From positions 1-36,791 of the forward strand of contig NZ_AWZU01000061.1 of NCBI RefSeq assembly GCF_000472385.1: DNA of 36,791 bases. The letters run 5' to 3'. Source of the stretch: Bradyrhizobium sp. ARR65. GTDB taxonomy: Bacteria; Pseudomonadota; Alphaproteobacteria; Rhizobiales; Xanthobacteraceae. Positions 16,016-23,958 of the stretch are shown piece after piece. The position numbers were made by a program, and so were the translations under genes. How positions within the stretch are numbered: the stretch's first letter is position 1; the number at the start of each line of letters is the position of its first letter. The notes below the pieces were generated by a model. The model saw only the letters and a list, made by a program, of their open reading frames with translations, searched no databases and had not been told where the DNA came from.

Positions 16016-16622
16016 GACAGCTGTCGGCACACTTACCACGCGTCTGCCGCCCGCCGGTAAGGGCGCGTCATTGAAAATCTACGCACCATCTTTGCGCAGC
16101 CTTCCGAAAGGCTCCATGCTTGTCATGGCCACCTTACCCATATTGGACTGGAATGACTCTCTGTTGCGGGACTTGCAACACGCTCCCAAGGGAAAGCGCG
16201 CCCACATATACGCGGCAATCATGATGATCGACCCGTTCGCGTGCTGGGAGGATATTGCCGAATCTCTGAAGAATGCCGGGATTACCGGAGTAATAAACTT
16301 CCCACCAGCCTCTATGATTGAGCGGTCGGTGACTGGCGAGCCGGTCGATACCGGACAGGAGCTAGAGCTTCGGCGCATGGAATGGTTTGCGAGTCTGGGA
16401 TTCAAGACCTTGTTCGCCGTCGCCAAGGATTGTGGAATCACATCGGCAGAGCGCCGTCTTGGTTCGCATCTCCAAGGTATCGTCTATTTACCGGAAGAGA
16501 CCCTTGCGCTGAGCATTTCCGACGAGATGGAGCTGGTCAGGCTCGGCCAACATGGATCGTCGATACCCAAGCTCACGCTCTTGGGCGGGACGGCTTTGAG
16601 ACGGCCCGTGCGCAAAAGGTGA
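16008..16622 (+). CDS. Half-length TIM-barrel (PEP-hydrolase-like) protein
   Basis: The product (up to 204 residues) resembles part of the TIM-barrel domain annotated phosphoenolpyruvate hydrolase-like (COG5564/Tm-1 C-terminal type). Matching parts are LPILDWNDSLL, DPFACWEDIAESLKNAGITG, VINFPP (compare GVTNFPSV in the neighbour), and a late TLLGGTA (compare LLGGGPI). It lacks the first beta strands of the barrel and everything after the GG loop, so the barrel would be incomplete. ATG 16116 after GAAAGG may be the real start, since the GTG at 16008 lies inside a repeat. It is convergent with the regulator gene, 7 bp apart. It may be a decayed paralogue or a regulatory partner. Confidence 0.55.
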   Translation: MKATAVGTLTTRLPPAGKGASLKIYAPSLRSLPKGSMLVMATLPILDWNDSLLRDLQHAPKGKRAHIYAAIMMIDPFACWEDIAESLKNAGITGVINFPPASMIERSVTGEPVDTGQELELRRMEWFASLGFKTLFAVAKDCGITSAERRLGSHLQGIVYLPEETLALSISDEMELVRLGQHGSSIPKLTLLGGTALRRPVRKR

Positions 16623-16629
16623 GGAAGGC

Positions 16630-18405
16630 CTACTCCAAGATCCTCAGTTTCTTGATCTTGTTGTAAAGTGTTTTTCTTGAAAGCCCTAGAGAACGGGCAG
16701 TGTTTCCTCGGTGAAGCCTGTTTCGTTTTAATGCTTCGATGATCCATTCGCGCTCGGAGAATGCCGAATTGGGCTTTGCGGGTAAGACCCCATTCAACAA
16801 CGGCTTGAGAACCTCGGCGACTATATGTGCGTTTTTCAGCGCTACAAGCTGGTTGACGATCTGACGCAACTCCCTCAAGTTTCCGGGCCAATGATGGCCC
16901 GCTAGCGCCAAGAACGCGGACTTTTCTATAGCCAGCGTTTGCGCGTTCGCATCTCCTTTGGCCTCGACTGTAAAATGCTGAATGAGCTGCGGAAGGTCCT
17001 CCAGCCGGTTTGGCAAAGCGGGGACTTCTATGTCGAGTCCAACAAAGAAGGCAAGAAGGCGGGGACATAGAACGCTTTCCAGGCCTGCTCCGCGAGCCAC
17101 TGTCGCCGTTGCGATGACCCTAGCACTTGACCTTACAACGGATACGCCATTCAACGGCATGAAACTGCCGGTCTCGAAGTAATCGGCAAGACGCTCCTGC
17201 CCGTCCCGCGATAGCTGATCGATATGCATCAGCAAGACCGTAGTCTCGCTTGCGCTTTCCAAGAGCGAGAGTTGACGTCTCCTGTTCTCACTGCGTTCGA
17301 CGCCGAACAGCGCACCAACCGTATCGATTGCCCCGCCCGGGCGGCAATGAAACAGCGCCGGCTTTGTCTGTTTCCGATCGCTGAAGGCATGAACGAGGCT
17401 GGCTATTCGCCGCTTCCCGGACCCCGCCTCGCCCCAAACGAGCACGGGATTGGGATTGCTTGCCAAGCGCCTTGCGGTCTCCAGCACGCGCTTCATGGTT
17501 GAGGACTGCGCGATGACGCCGTGCCTGAACCCGCTCATTTGGAGTTGGCGCTCGAGCAGATCGACCTTCTCGCGGAGCAAGTGAATGGTCTTGAAGCCTG
17601 ATGTGACTTCAAGGACTGACATTTCCAGTGGGACGCGGTCGAGCGAAGAGCCACCGATGAAACCCTGGACACCTGTTTCGCGGCAAATGTCCAGCAATTC
17701 GTCGGGCTTCGTGATAGGTCCGCCGCCAAGCAGGCAGATCGCGCTCTTGTCTATGGATTGAGCCACGCGCGCAACAGCGCTCGTGCGCGCAGCCAGCTCC
17801 GACAGGCTGATCGACGGGTCAGGCCCGCTTTCGACCGCCCGGTTCAGATTGAAGTTGATGCAGATGGCCTCAGCTCCCGCCTCAACCATGCGTTTCGCTT
17901 CGGATTGGGTGCGGGTATAGGCGATGGTCATGAGGCCGCGTCTTGCCGCCTTCACCAGGAGTTCGATTTCCCGCTCGTAGCCGAGCCCGCATTTTTCAAG
18001 GAGCGACCTCCTGTAGTCATCGATGTGGATGACTGACGGGAAATTTGTGACACCTGAAAAGCCCCACCTGATGATGCGTTCGAGGAAGCGGTCGAGATCG
18101 AGCTGGGGATCGAAGGTACACGCTCCGAAAAAGACGGGCAGTTTCGTGCTGGGCAGAATTTCGGTCCGGCCGAAACCAGCCACGAATTCGTTGGCGTTGC
18201 GGATTGGAAGAATTGAGGCTGGCGAACAGCCTCCCATCGCGCGAAAGCGGCCTGCGTTAAGCGCAAGCACGAAATCCGCCCCCGCGCGTTCGGCGGCTCT
18301 CGCGGTCATGCCCGATCCGATTCCCGCACCAAGTACAAATGAGCGGGAGTTCCGGAAGAACTGCCTGATCCCGCCGCCCTTTGCCTGGTCCGCCCGCGTG
18401 TGCAT
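16630..18405 (-). CDS. Regulator: TIM barrel + degenerate sigma-54-activator AAA+ + Fis HTH
   Basis: The 591-residue protein has three parts. Residues about 15-275 are a PEP-hydrolase-like TIM barrel (SFVLGAGIGSGMTARAAERA, GVTNFPSVIHID, LLGGGP, GFIGGSS). Residues about 295-525 are a sigma-54-activator-like AAA+ domain with Walker A GEAGSGK (325-331) and HWPGNLREL (505-513). Residues 551-591 are a Fis-type helix-turn-helix. The GAFTGA loop that contacts sigma-54 is missing (only LFGVERSEN remains), and Walker B reads HIDQL, with Gln where the catalytic Glu should be. It therefore probably regulates by binding, not by sigma-54 remodelling. ATG 18405 has GGAGGAGG upstream; the longer frame to 18771 overlaps the ATPase gene. 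It is the last gene of the ABC operon. Confidence 0.8.
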   Translation of the reverse strand: MHTRADQAKGGGIRQFFRNSRSFVLGAGIGSGMTARAAERAGADFVLALNAGRFRAMGGCSPASILPIRNANEFVAGFGRTEILPSTKLPVFFGACTFDPQLDLDRFLERIIRWGFSGVTNFPSVIHIDDYRRSLLEKCGLGYEREIELLVKAARRGLMTIAYTRTQSEAKRMVEAGAEAICINFNLNRAVESGPDPSISLSELAARTSAVARVAQSIDKSAICLLGGGPITKPDELLDICRETGVQGFIGGSSLDRVPLEMSVLEVTSGFKTIHLLREKVDLLERQLQMSGFRHGVIAQSSTMKRVLETARRLASNPNPVLVWGEAGSGKRRIASLVHAFSDRKQTKPALFHCRPGGAIDTVGALFGVERSENRRRQLSLLESASETTVLLMHIDQLSRDGQERLADYFETGSFMPLNGVSVVRSSARVIATATVARGAGLESVLCPRLLAFFVGLDIEVPALPNRLEDLPQLIQHFTVEAKGDANAQTLAIEKSAFLALAGHHWPGNLRELRQIVNQLVALKNAHIVAEVLKPLLNGVLPAKPNSAFSEREWIIEALKRNRLHRGNTARSLGLSRKTLYNKIKKLRILE

Positions 18406-18439
18406 ACCGGCCCAGCCTCCTCCACGGCAGGTCCGAAAA

Positions 18440-19552
18440 CTAGCTCCAATCTGCGGGCGCGCGCAACCGTCGTAGCGCCCTTCCATTCGAGGTGAAGAGG
18501 TGGCAGTCAGCCGGCGAGACCGCAAGACGAAGCTTGCCGGATCCCTTGGGCGGCGCGGGTTTGGGGGCCTTTGCCACGACTGTTTGCTTGCCAGCGTTAC
18601 CATAAATGTACGTGACGCTGCCAAGATGCTCGACGAAATCGACGTCAAGCTCGATTGCGATGTCGGTCTCCTGCGCCGGGGATTGAGAGAAATCATCCGG
18701 CCGAATTCCAAGCGTGATGGGCTTGCCGACAAGGCGTTGATCCGGCTGGACAGGGACAGACACCGTCGCACCCGCCTCGAGCTTGACGTCCATGCCCCCC
18801 TCGTGGGCTGCCTCGACGTGGCCGTCCAGAAAATTCATCTTGGGCGAGCCAATGAAGCCCGCCACAAAGCGGGATGCCGGATTGTGATAAAGATCATGCG
18901 GGCTACCCACTTGCTCGATATTGCCGTCCTTGAGCACGACAATCTTGTCCGCCATAGTCATGGCCTCGATCTGGTCATGCGTCACATAGATCATTGTATT
19001 TCCGAGCTGCTTGTGAAGCTTGGCAATCTGAACCCGCATTTGCACCCGCAATTCGGTATCCAGGTTCGACAGCGGTTCGTCGAACAAGAATACTTTGGGC
19101 TGCCGGACAATCGCACGTCCAATTGCTACGCGCTGGCGTTGTCCGCCCGATAGCTGTCGAGGTTTGCGATCGAGAAGATGATCAATCTGTAACAAGGATG
19201 AAGTTTCGGCGACCCTGGTCTTTATCTCGGCTCTCGCCATCTTGGCCATGCGCAGCGGAAATGCGAAGTTTTCTCGCACCGTCATGTGGGGATAGAGAGC
19301 GTAGCTTTGGAATACCATGCCGAGGTTACGGTCAGCCGCATCGACATTATTGACGACTTCATTGTCGATCAGCAGTCGCCCGCCGCTGATGCGCTCCAAC
19401 CCTCCAATCATCCTCAATAGCGTAGACTTGCCCGACCCTGATGGGCCCACGAAGACGACGAATTCGCCGTGATCAATGGTCAGGTCTATATTGCGCAGGA
19501 TCTCGATCGTCCCATACGCCTTTTTCACGCCTTCCAGGCGAACATTGGCCAT
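18440..19552 (-). CDS. ABC sugar importer ATPase (MalK/UgpC type)
   Basis: The 370-residue ATPase carries Walker A GPSGSGKST (36-44), the signature LSGGQRQRVAIGRA, Walker B KVFLFDEPLSNLD and the switch histidine in YVTHDQ. The C-terminal third (from about 235) is the OB-like regulatory region of MalK/UgpC-type ATPases, with GIRPDD. It should energise the permease pair encoded upstream in the same operon. Its ATG overlaps the HAD gene's TGA by one base, which suggests coupled translation. The regulator gene starts 34 bp after its stop. Confidence 0.93.
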   Translation of the reverse strand: MANVRLEGVKKAYGTIEILRNIDLTIDHGEFVVFVGPSGSGKSTLLRMIGGLERISGGRLLIDNEVVNNVDAADRNLGMVFQSYALYPHMTVRENFAFPLRMAKMARAEIKTRVAETSSLLQIDHLLDRKPRQLSGGQRQRVAIGRAIVRQPKVFLFDEPLSNLDTELRVQMRVQIAKLHKQLGNTMIYVTHDQIEAMTMADKIVVLKDGNIEQVGSPHDLYHNPASRFVAGFIGSPKMNFLDGHVEAAHEGGMDVKLEAGATVSVPVQPDQRLVGKPITLGIRPDDFSQSPAQETDIAIELDVDFVEHLGSVTYIYGNAGKQTVVAKAPKPAPPKGSGKLRLAVSPADCHLFTSNGRALRRLRAPADWS

Positions 19553-20379
19553 CAGGCACTCCTCTGCTGCCGCCTTCCAGCCAGCGCCGGGCCCACATCA
19601 ATGTCGCGTAGACTGGACACGATGAAATCGGGAGACAGCAGCGATGGATCCTCTCGCGAGGGCACACCAGTCGTGACCAGCACTGTGGGCAGGCCAGCCC
19701 GCTTCCCGGCCTGGATATCGGTCGGAATCTGGTCCCCGATCATGAGTGTTGAACTGCGGGGTGTCTTGAGGCGCGCAAGGGCGATCTCGATCATGTGCGG
19801 TTCGGGTTTGCCGACGATGAGAGGCTTGACTTGCGTTGCCAGGGCCACGGCAGTGATCATTGCTCCCGCCCCCGGCTCGAACCCATTGATGGTCGGCAAC
19901 AGAAGATCGGGGTTGGTGCCAATCAATACCGCGCCGCTCAAGATTGCTTCGACCGCGATCCGCAATTTCTCATGAGTGATTTCACGATCGAGCCCCATCA
20001 CTACGACCTCGGGCTTTCGATCGGTCACCTCAAGTCCCCTGGACGCAACTGCGTCTACGAGAGAACGAGCACCAATCACAAATGCACGCGTCAGGCCAGG
20101 ATATGTCTTTCGTATCAGTTCGGCGGTAGTGACAGCACTCGTCACCACGTTTTCTGGGGCGATGGCAAGGCCGAACCGGTCCAGCTTGCGGACAACATCC
20201 TCTGCGGTATGCGTCGAGTTATTTGTGACAAAGCAGAACGGTAGCCCCTCCGCCTGCCATGCTTGAAACGCCTGGATCGCGTCCGCTATCCCGGCATCAC
20301 CGCGATAGATGACGCCATCCAGGTCCGAGATAACTGCCTCGATTGATGGCCATTGGAGACCGGTCGTGGACTTAGCCAT
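19552..20379 (-). CDS. HAD-superfamily phosphatase, NagD-like
   Basis: The 275-residue protein has all four HAD motifs of the NagD (4-nitrophenylphosphatase-like, class IIA) group: DLDGVIY with nucleophile D19 and acid D21, VTNNS, the lysine in VGKPEPHM, and IGDQIPTDI. The C2-type cap lies between motifs II and III. Members remove phosphate from sugar phosphates or nucleotides. Between an SDR and an ABC ATPase it may dephosphorylate an intermediate or a dead-end product of the imported sugar. It overlaps the SDR gene by 8 bases. Confidence 0.88.
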   Translation of the reverse strand: MAKSTTGLQWPSIEAVISDLDGVIYRGDAGIADAIQAFQAWQAEGLPFCFVTNNSTHTAEDVVRKLDRFGLAIAPENVVTSAVTTAELIRKTYPGLTRAFVIGARSLVDAVASRGLEVTDRKPEVVVMGLDREITHEKLRIAVEAILSGAVLIGTNPDLLLPTINGFEPGAGAMITAVALATQVKPLIVGKPEPHMIEIALARLKTPRSSTLMIGDQIPTDIQAGKRAGLPTVLVTTGVPSREDPSLLSPDFIVSSLRDIDVGPALAGRRQQRSA

Positions 20380-21142
20380 TCATGAGCATCCCGCCGTTGA
20401 CGTGTACGACTTGCCCCGTCATGTAGGAAGCTGCAGGACTTGCAAGAAAGACGGCCAAGCCTGCGATATCCTCCGGCACCCCTACCCGCCCCAGGGGGAT
20501 GCGGCCGCTGTGACGGGCTTCAGTCTCTTCCCGCGGACGCCCATGCATTGGCGTATCAATAATTCCCGGCGCGATCGCATTGACGTTAATCCTGAGCGGG
20601 GCGCATTCGTAGGCAAGCAGCTTGGTCAGATCGTGGACGATGGCCTTTGAAAGACAATAGTCGGCTCCGCCGGCCTGGTAGTTAAAAACCGCCCCTTGCG
20701 AGGACAGTGAGGAGCCAACGTTGACGATGCGGCCTCCCTTGCTTCCCATAAACCGCTCGATCGCCAGTTTCGAGCAGCGCCAAACAGCGATCGAGTTGAC
20801 CTGGATGGTACGCTCAATCTTGTCCGAATTGCCCTCGAGCAGCGGCTGGGCGGATTTGATTCCTGCATTGTTCACAAGCACGTCGAGCCGGCCAAAGCGG
20901 TTGGCAACTTCGTCGAGGACTCTGGCGACGTCTTCTTCCCGCGCAACATCCATGGCGAACGGCAAAATCCCATTGCCGTGGGGCAATCTGGTCAGCGTTT
21001 CCCTTAAGTTGTCCAGATTCGTATCGGTCGCCAGGACGTTCGCTCCTCCTCGGCGGAAGGCGTTCGCGATGGCAGAGCCAATGCCGCCGCCTGCTCCGGT
21101 GACGAGCACGGTTCTGTCTGACACCGAGAATTGTTCAGTCAT
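20372..21142 (-). CDS. Short-chain dehydrogenase/reductase
   Basis: A classical 256-residue SDR. The cofactor motif is TGAGGGIG (15-22), with D40 after the second strand, which favours NAD. It has NNAG (91-94), N116, a serine cluster in VGSSLSSQG, and the Y162-x3-K166 pair. It ends with the usual ASYMTGQVVHVNGG motif. It likely oxidises or reduces a hydroxyl of the sugar or polyol brought in by the neighbouring importer. It overlaps the kinase gene by four bases (ATGA) and the HAD gene by eight. Confidence 0.9.
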   Translation of the reverse strand: MTEQFSVSDRTVLVTGAGGGIGSAIANAFRRGGANVLATDTNLDNLRETLTRLPHGNGILPFAMDVAREEDVARVLDEVANRFGRLDVLVNNAGIKSAQPLLEGNSDKIERTIQVNSIAVWRCSKLAIERFMGSKGGRIVNVGSSLSSQGAVFNYQAGGADYCLSKAIVHDLTKLLAYECAPLRINVNAIAPGIIDTPMHGRPREETEARHSGRIPLGRVGVPEDIAGLAVFLASPAASYMTGQVVHVNGGMLMNG

Positions 21143-22080
21143 TCCAACTCCAAGATGGTTTGGGCCTTCAGAAACTCGTCAACGGCCTGGGCGCTCGGCA
21201 TGGAGTTTTGAGCGCCCCTCCGCGTTACACACAGAGCGGCCACTGCGAGCGCCTTCCTGACGGCTTCCCTCAAGGGAAGCCTTTGGGCAAGGGACGCTGC
21301 GAAAGCTCCGTTAAAAGCATCTCCTGCAGCTGTGGTATCAATCACCTTCACCGGGAACGCCCGCAGGGCAAAAGACCTGTTCGCATCGGCATAATAAGCC
21401 CCGTGCGCTCCCAGGGTGATCAGCGCCGCCCTCGGCCCGAGATCAAGGAGCCTGCTGGCAGCATGCGCGGCGCTGTCAAAGTCGCTCACCGCGATTCCGG
21501 TCAGCTCAAAGGCTTCTGCCTGGTTCGGGGTGAGGAAATCAACACTTCTCCATGCTTGCGATGACAGCCCAGGCCTTACCGGCGCCGGATTGAAAATGAG
21601 CTCGAAACCCTTCTCGCCTTTCATCTCGAAAAGCCGGCTTAGCGCAGCAATCGGCATGCCCATTTCTGCGACTACGATCGCGTCGCGCTCTATGAATTGG
21701 GCCGCGCTCTCGACCATCTCTGGCGTCACATTAAGATTGGCGCCTGGGTCTATGACGATCATGTTTGAGCCGTCATCCCCGACCAACACCAGGGCCGAGC
21801 CTGAGACTTCCCCGGTCGCGATTTCGATCGCCTCCGTGCAAACGCCGGCCTCGCGGAGCGACTCTAGCAGGGACTGACCGGCCTGATCGCAACCAAGACG
21901 GGTGTAGAAAAGCGGCTGAAGCCCAAGCCGGGCTGCAGCAACGGCCTGATTGGCGCCCTTGCCGCCCGGATTACGGGTCACAGTGCCGATGAGGCTTTCG
22001 CCGGGCGTTGGAAGTCGCTCGACATTGAAGCAGAGGTCGAGATTGGTTGTTCCGAAGAACATCAACGGCCTGGGTGTCAT
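21139..22080 (-). CDS. PfkB-family carbohydrate kinase (ribokinase-like)
   Basis: The 313-residue kinase shows both PfkB signatures: RNPGGKGANQAVAAARLG near residue 40 and DTTAAGDAFNGAFAASLA near residue 250, which includes the catalytic Asp and the anion hole. NPGGKGAN is the ribokinase-like form. It should phosphorylate the imported sugar with ATP. The ATGA overlaps at both ends (permease before, SDR after) point to one polycistronic message. It lacks evidence for a specific sugar. Confidence 0.9.
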   Translation of the reverse strand: MTPRPLMFFGTTNLDLCFNVERLPTPGESLIGTVTRNPGGKGANQAVAAARLGLQPLFYTRLGCDQAGQSLLESLREAGVCTEAIEIATGEVSGSALVLVGDDGSNMIVIDPGANLNVTPEMVESAAQFIERDAIVVAEMGMPIAALSRLFEMKGEKGFELIFNPAPVRPGLSSQAWRSVDFLTPNQAEAFELTGIAVSDFDSAAHAASRLLDLGPRAALITLGAHGAYYADANRSFALRAFPVKVIDTTAAGDAFNGAFAASLAQRLPLREAVRKALAVAALCVTRRGAQNSMPSAQAVDEFLKAQTILELE

Positions 22081-22937
22081 TTTACGGCCCCGAAGGTAAG
22101 GCCTCGTTCGAGATGACGCTGACCGATAACAATCAGGATGACGGGAACGATCATTGTCACCACGAGCCCTGCGGCCATGACAGGGTAGAATTGCACACCC
22201 GGATTGAGCAGCTTGAGAAGAGCGACCGTGACCGGCGCCTTAGTCGAGCTGAGGATCAGACCCAGCGCGAAGTTGTGCCATGCGAGCAGGAAGATCAGCA
22301 AGGAGGCGCCGATCAGTCCAGGCTTCAACAGCGGCAGAACGATATGCAATACGATCTGGACTGGCATCGCCCCATCAATGGCTGCCGCTTCCTCGATGTC
22401 CTTCGGGAGGTCTTCAATGTAAGAGCGGCTCAGCCAGACAATCATTGGCAGCGTCACGACCTGGTAAACCCAAATCATGCCGAAAAACGTGTCGTACAAA
22501 CCAATTGTCTGGAAGATACTGAAGAGCGGCATCACAACCAAAAGAACCGGTGCAAAACGGAATCCCAGAATGAAGAAAGCGATATCTTCCTTTAGGGGAA
22601 TGTCCCGCCTCGCCAGGACGTAGCCTGCAGGCACTCCCGCAAGCAGCGAGATGACGACCGAGCCTAGCGCTATGACGACGCTATTGGTGATCGGTGTCAA
22701 GAAATCGACTTTGATCGTGCCATAGCTCGTCGCTCCCGCCTCGGCGATGTCAAACAAGACTCGAAAATTTTCCAATGTCGGCCGGAAGAGGAAGGTCGGC
22801 GGCCAGGTCATCACCTGGGCCTGCTGCTTGAGCGACATCATCACGATCCAGACAAGTGGAAAAGTCAGGATCAAGGCGCTGATCGCAACGAGCAGATTGA
22901 GAATGCAATTGCTGGTGAGTGAACGCCTTGGGCGCAT
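22077..22937 (-). CDS. ABC sugar importer permease (MalG type)
   Basis: The 286-residue inner-membrane protein has about six transmembrane segments. Its cytoplasmic EAA loop, EAAAIDGAMPVQIVLHIVLP, is the site that contacts the ATPase. The N-terminus is RSLTSNCILNLLVAISALIL. Length and motif fit the second permease of CUT1-type sugar importers. It follows the first permease by 9 bp and overlaps the kinase gene by four bases. Confidence 0.92.
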   Translation of the reverse strand: MRPRRSLTSNCILNLLVAISALILTFPLVWIVMMSLKQQAQVMTWPPTFLFRPTLENFRVLFDIAEAGATSYGTIKVDFLTPITNSVVIALGSVVISLLAGVPAGYVLARRDIPLKEDIAFFILGFRFAPVLLVVMPLFSIFQTIGLYDTFFGMIWVYQVVTLPMIVWLSRSYIEDLPKDIEEAAAIDGAMPVQIVLHIVLPLLKPGLIGASLLIFLLAWHNFALGLILSSTKAPVTVALLKLLNPGVQFYPVMAAGLVVTMIVPVILIVIGQRHLERGLTFGAVK

Positions 22938-22946
22938 GGTGCCTCC

Positions 22947-23906
22947 TCAGATTACACGATTGCGAACGAAGCGCCACAGCTTGACCATAGCGAATGTCGC
23001 GACCAGAACGAGGATCCAGTTGACGACCATGAGGGCGGCACCGCGGCCAAAGGCGAGATTTTGGAAAGCCGTGACATATGCGCGCACAGAAAGAACGGCC
23101 GTGCTATTGCCCGGCCCTCCCTGCGTTGTCCCAAAAATGATGTCAAACTGGTTGAGGGATTCGATCAACCGAAATACCGCGGCAATCAAGATGTATGGCG
23201 CGATAAGCGGTAGCTCGATGTACAGGAAGCTTGCCCAACCCTTCGCCCCGTTTACCCGCGCGGCCTCCCTCACCTCTTCGTTGATGCCTTGGAGGCCGGC
23301 GAAGATAATTAGCGCGAAGAAGGGGGTATAGGTCCATACGTCGATTAAGACCAAGGAGATCATTGCCGTGCTCGGGTCTGAGATCCATGCAAACCGGCCA
23401 ACACCCGCAAGGGACAGCAAATAGTTCATGATGCCGTTTTGCGGGTCCATCATCGTCGTCCACATCAGCGCGACGCTCATGGGCGGCAGGACGAGCGGCA
23501 GTAGAATTACTGCTCGCATAAGGCGCGCAAGCAAGACCTCGGTCGCGAACAGCTTGGCGAGTGCCAACCCGAACAAGGCTTCTATTAGAACTGCCGATCC
23601 CGCATAGACAAACGTGGCGCGAACGCTGTTCCAAAAATCCTCTGTCTTGATCAAGACAGCATAGTTGCTCAAGCCCACGAAATGGACCAGCGGCCGACCA
23701 AACCTGAGGTCAGTGAGCGACTGAAAGACGCCATAGAAAAATAGGAAGAGAAAGCCGAGGAGAATAATGATAGCGGGAGCAATTGCGGCAAGGCTCCACC
23801 AATCCAGAGCCCGCTCCTCGGCAGTTAATTCTTCAGCTTCCGACGGAGCAAGCTGGCTTACGGATGACCGCAGCGTCACGATTGCGTCAAGCCCTGGAAG
23901 GTCCAT
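22947..23906 (-). CDS. ABC sugar importer permease (MalF type)
   Basis: The 319-residue protein has an N-terminal cytoplasmic extension of about 35 residues, then about six membrane segments. The EAA loop is EAARVNGAKGWASFLYIELP. This fits the first permease of CUT1-type importers. It lies 52 bp after the binding-protein gene, and that gap holds a strong hairpin (23927-23950). It forms a heterodimer with the product of the next gene. Confidence 0.92.
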   Translation of the reverse strand: MDLPGLDAIVTLRSSVSQLAPSEAEELTAEERALDWWSLAAIAPAIIILLGFLFLFFYGVFQSLTDLRFGRPLVHFVGLSNYAVLIKTEDFWNSVRATFVYAGSAVLIEALFGLALAKLFATEVLLARLMRAVILLPLVLPPMSVALMWTTMMDPQNGIMNYLLSLAGVGRFAWISDPSTAMISLVLIDVWTYTPFFALIIFAGLQGINEEVREAARVNGAKGWASFLYIELPLIAPYILIAAVFRLIESLNQFDIIFGTTQGGPGNSTAVLSVRAYVTAFQNLAFGRGAALMVVNWILVLVATFAMVKLWRFVRNRVI

Positions 23907-23926
23907 CTTGTCATCTCTAAGGTGCG

Positions 23927-23950
23927 GGGGCAGCTAGCTAAAGCTGCCCC
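23927..23950. promoter_or_regulatory. Intercistronic hairpin between binding protein and permease genes
   Basis: GGGGCAGCT (23927-23935) and AGCTGCCCC (23942-23950) form a 9-bp perfect stem with a 6-base loop. On the operon's strand there is no T-run after it, so it probably does not terminate fully. In other binding-protein operons such hairpins stabilise the upstream message and raise binding-protein levels. That role is inferred here. Confidence 0.55.
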
Positions 23951-23958
23951 TTTTCGCT

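Noticed and set aside
18406..18771. N-terminal extension of the TIM-barrel regulator frame
   Set aside because: The extension overlaps the coding end of the ABC ATPase and is rich in Ser and Arg; the ATG at 18405 with a GGAGGAGG site is the better start.
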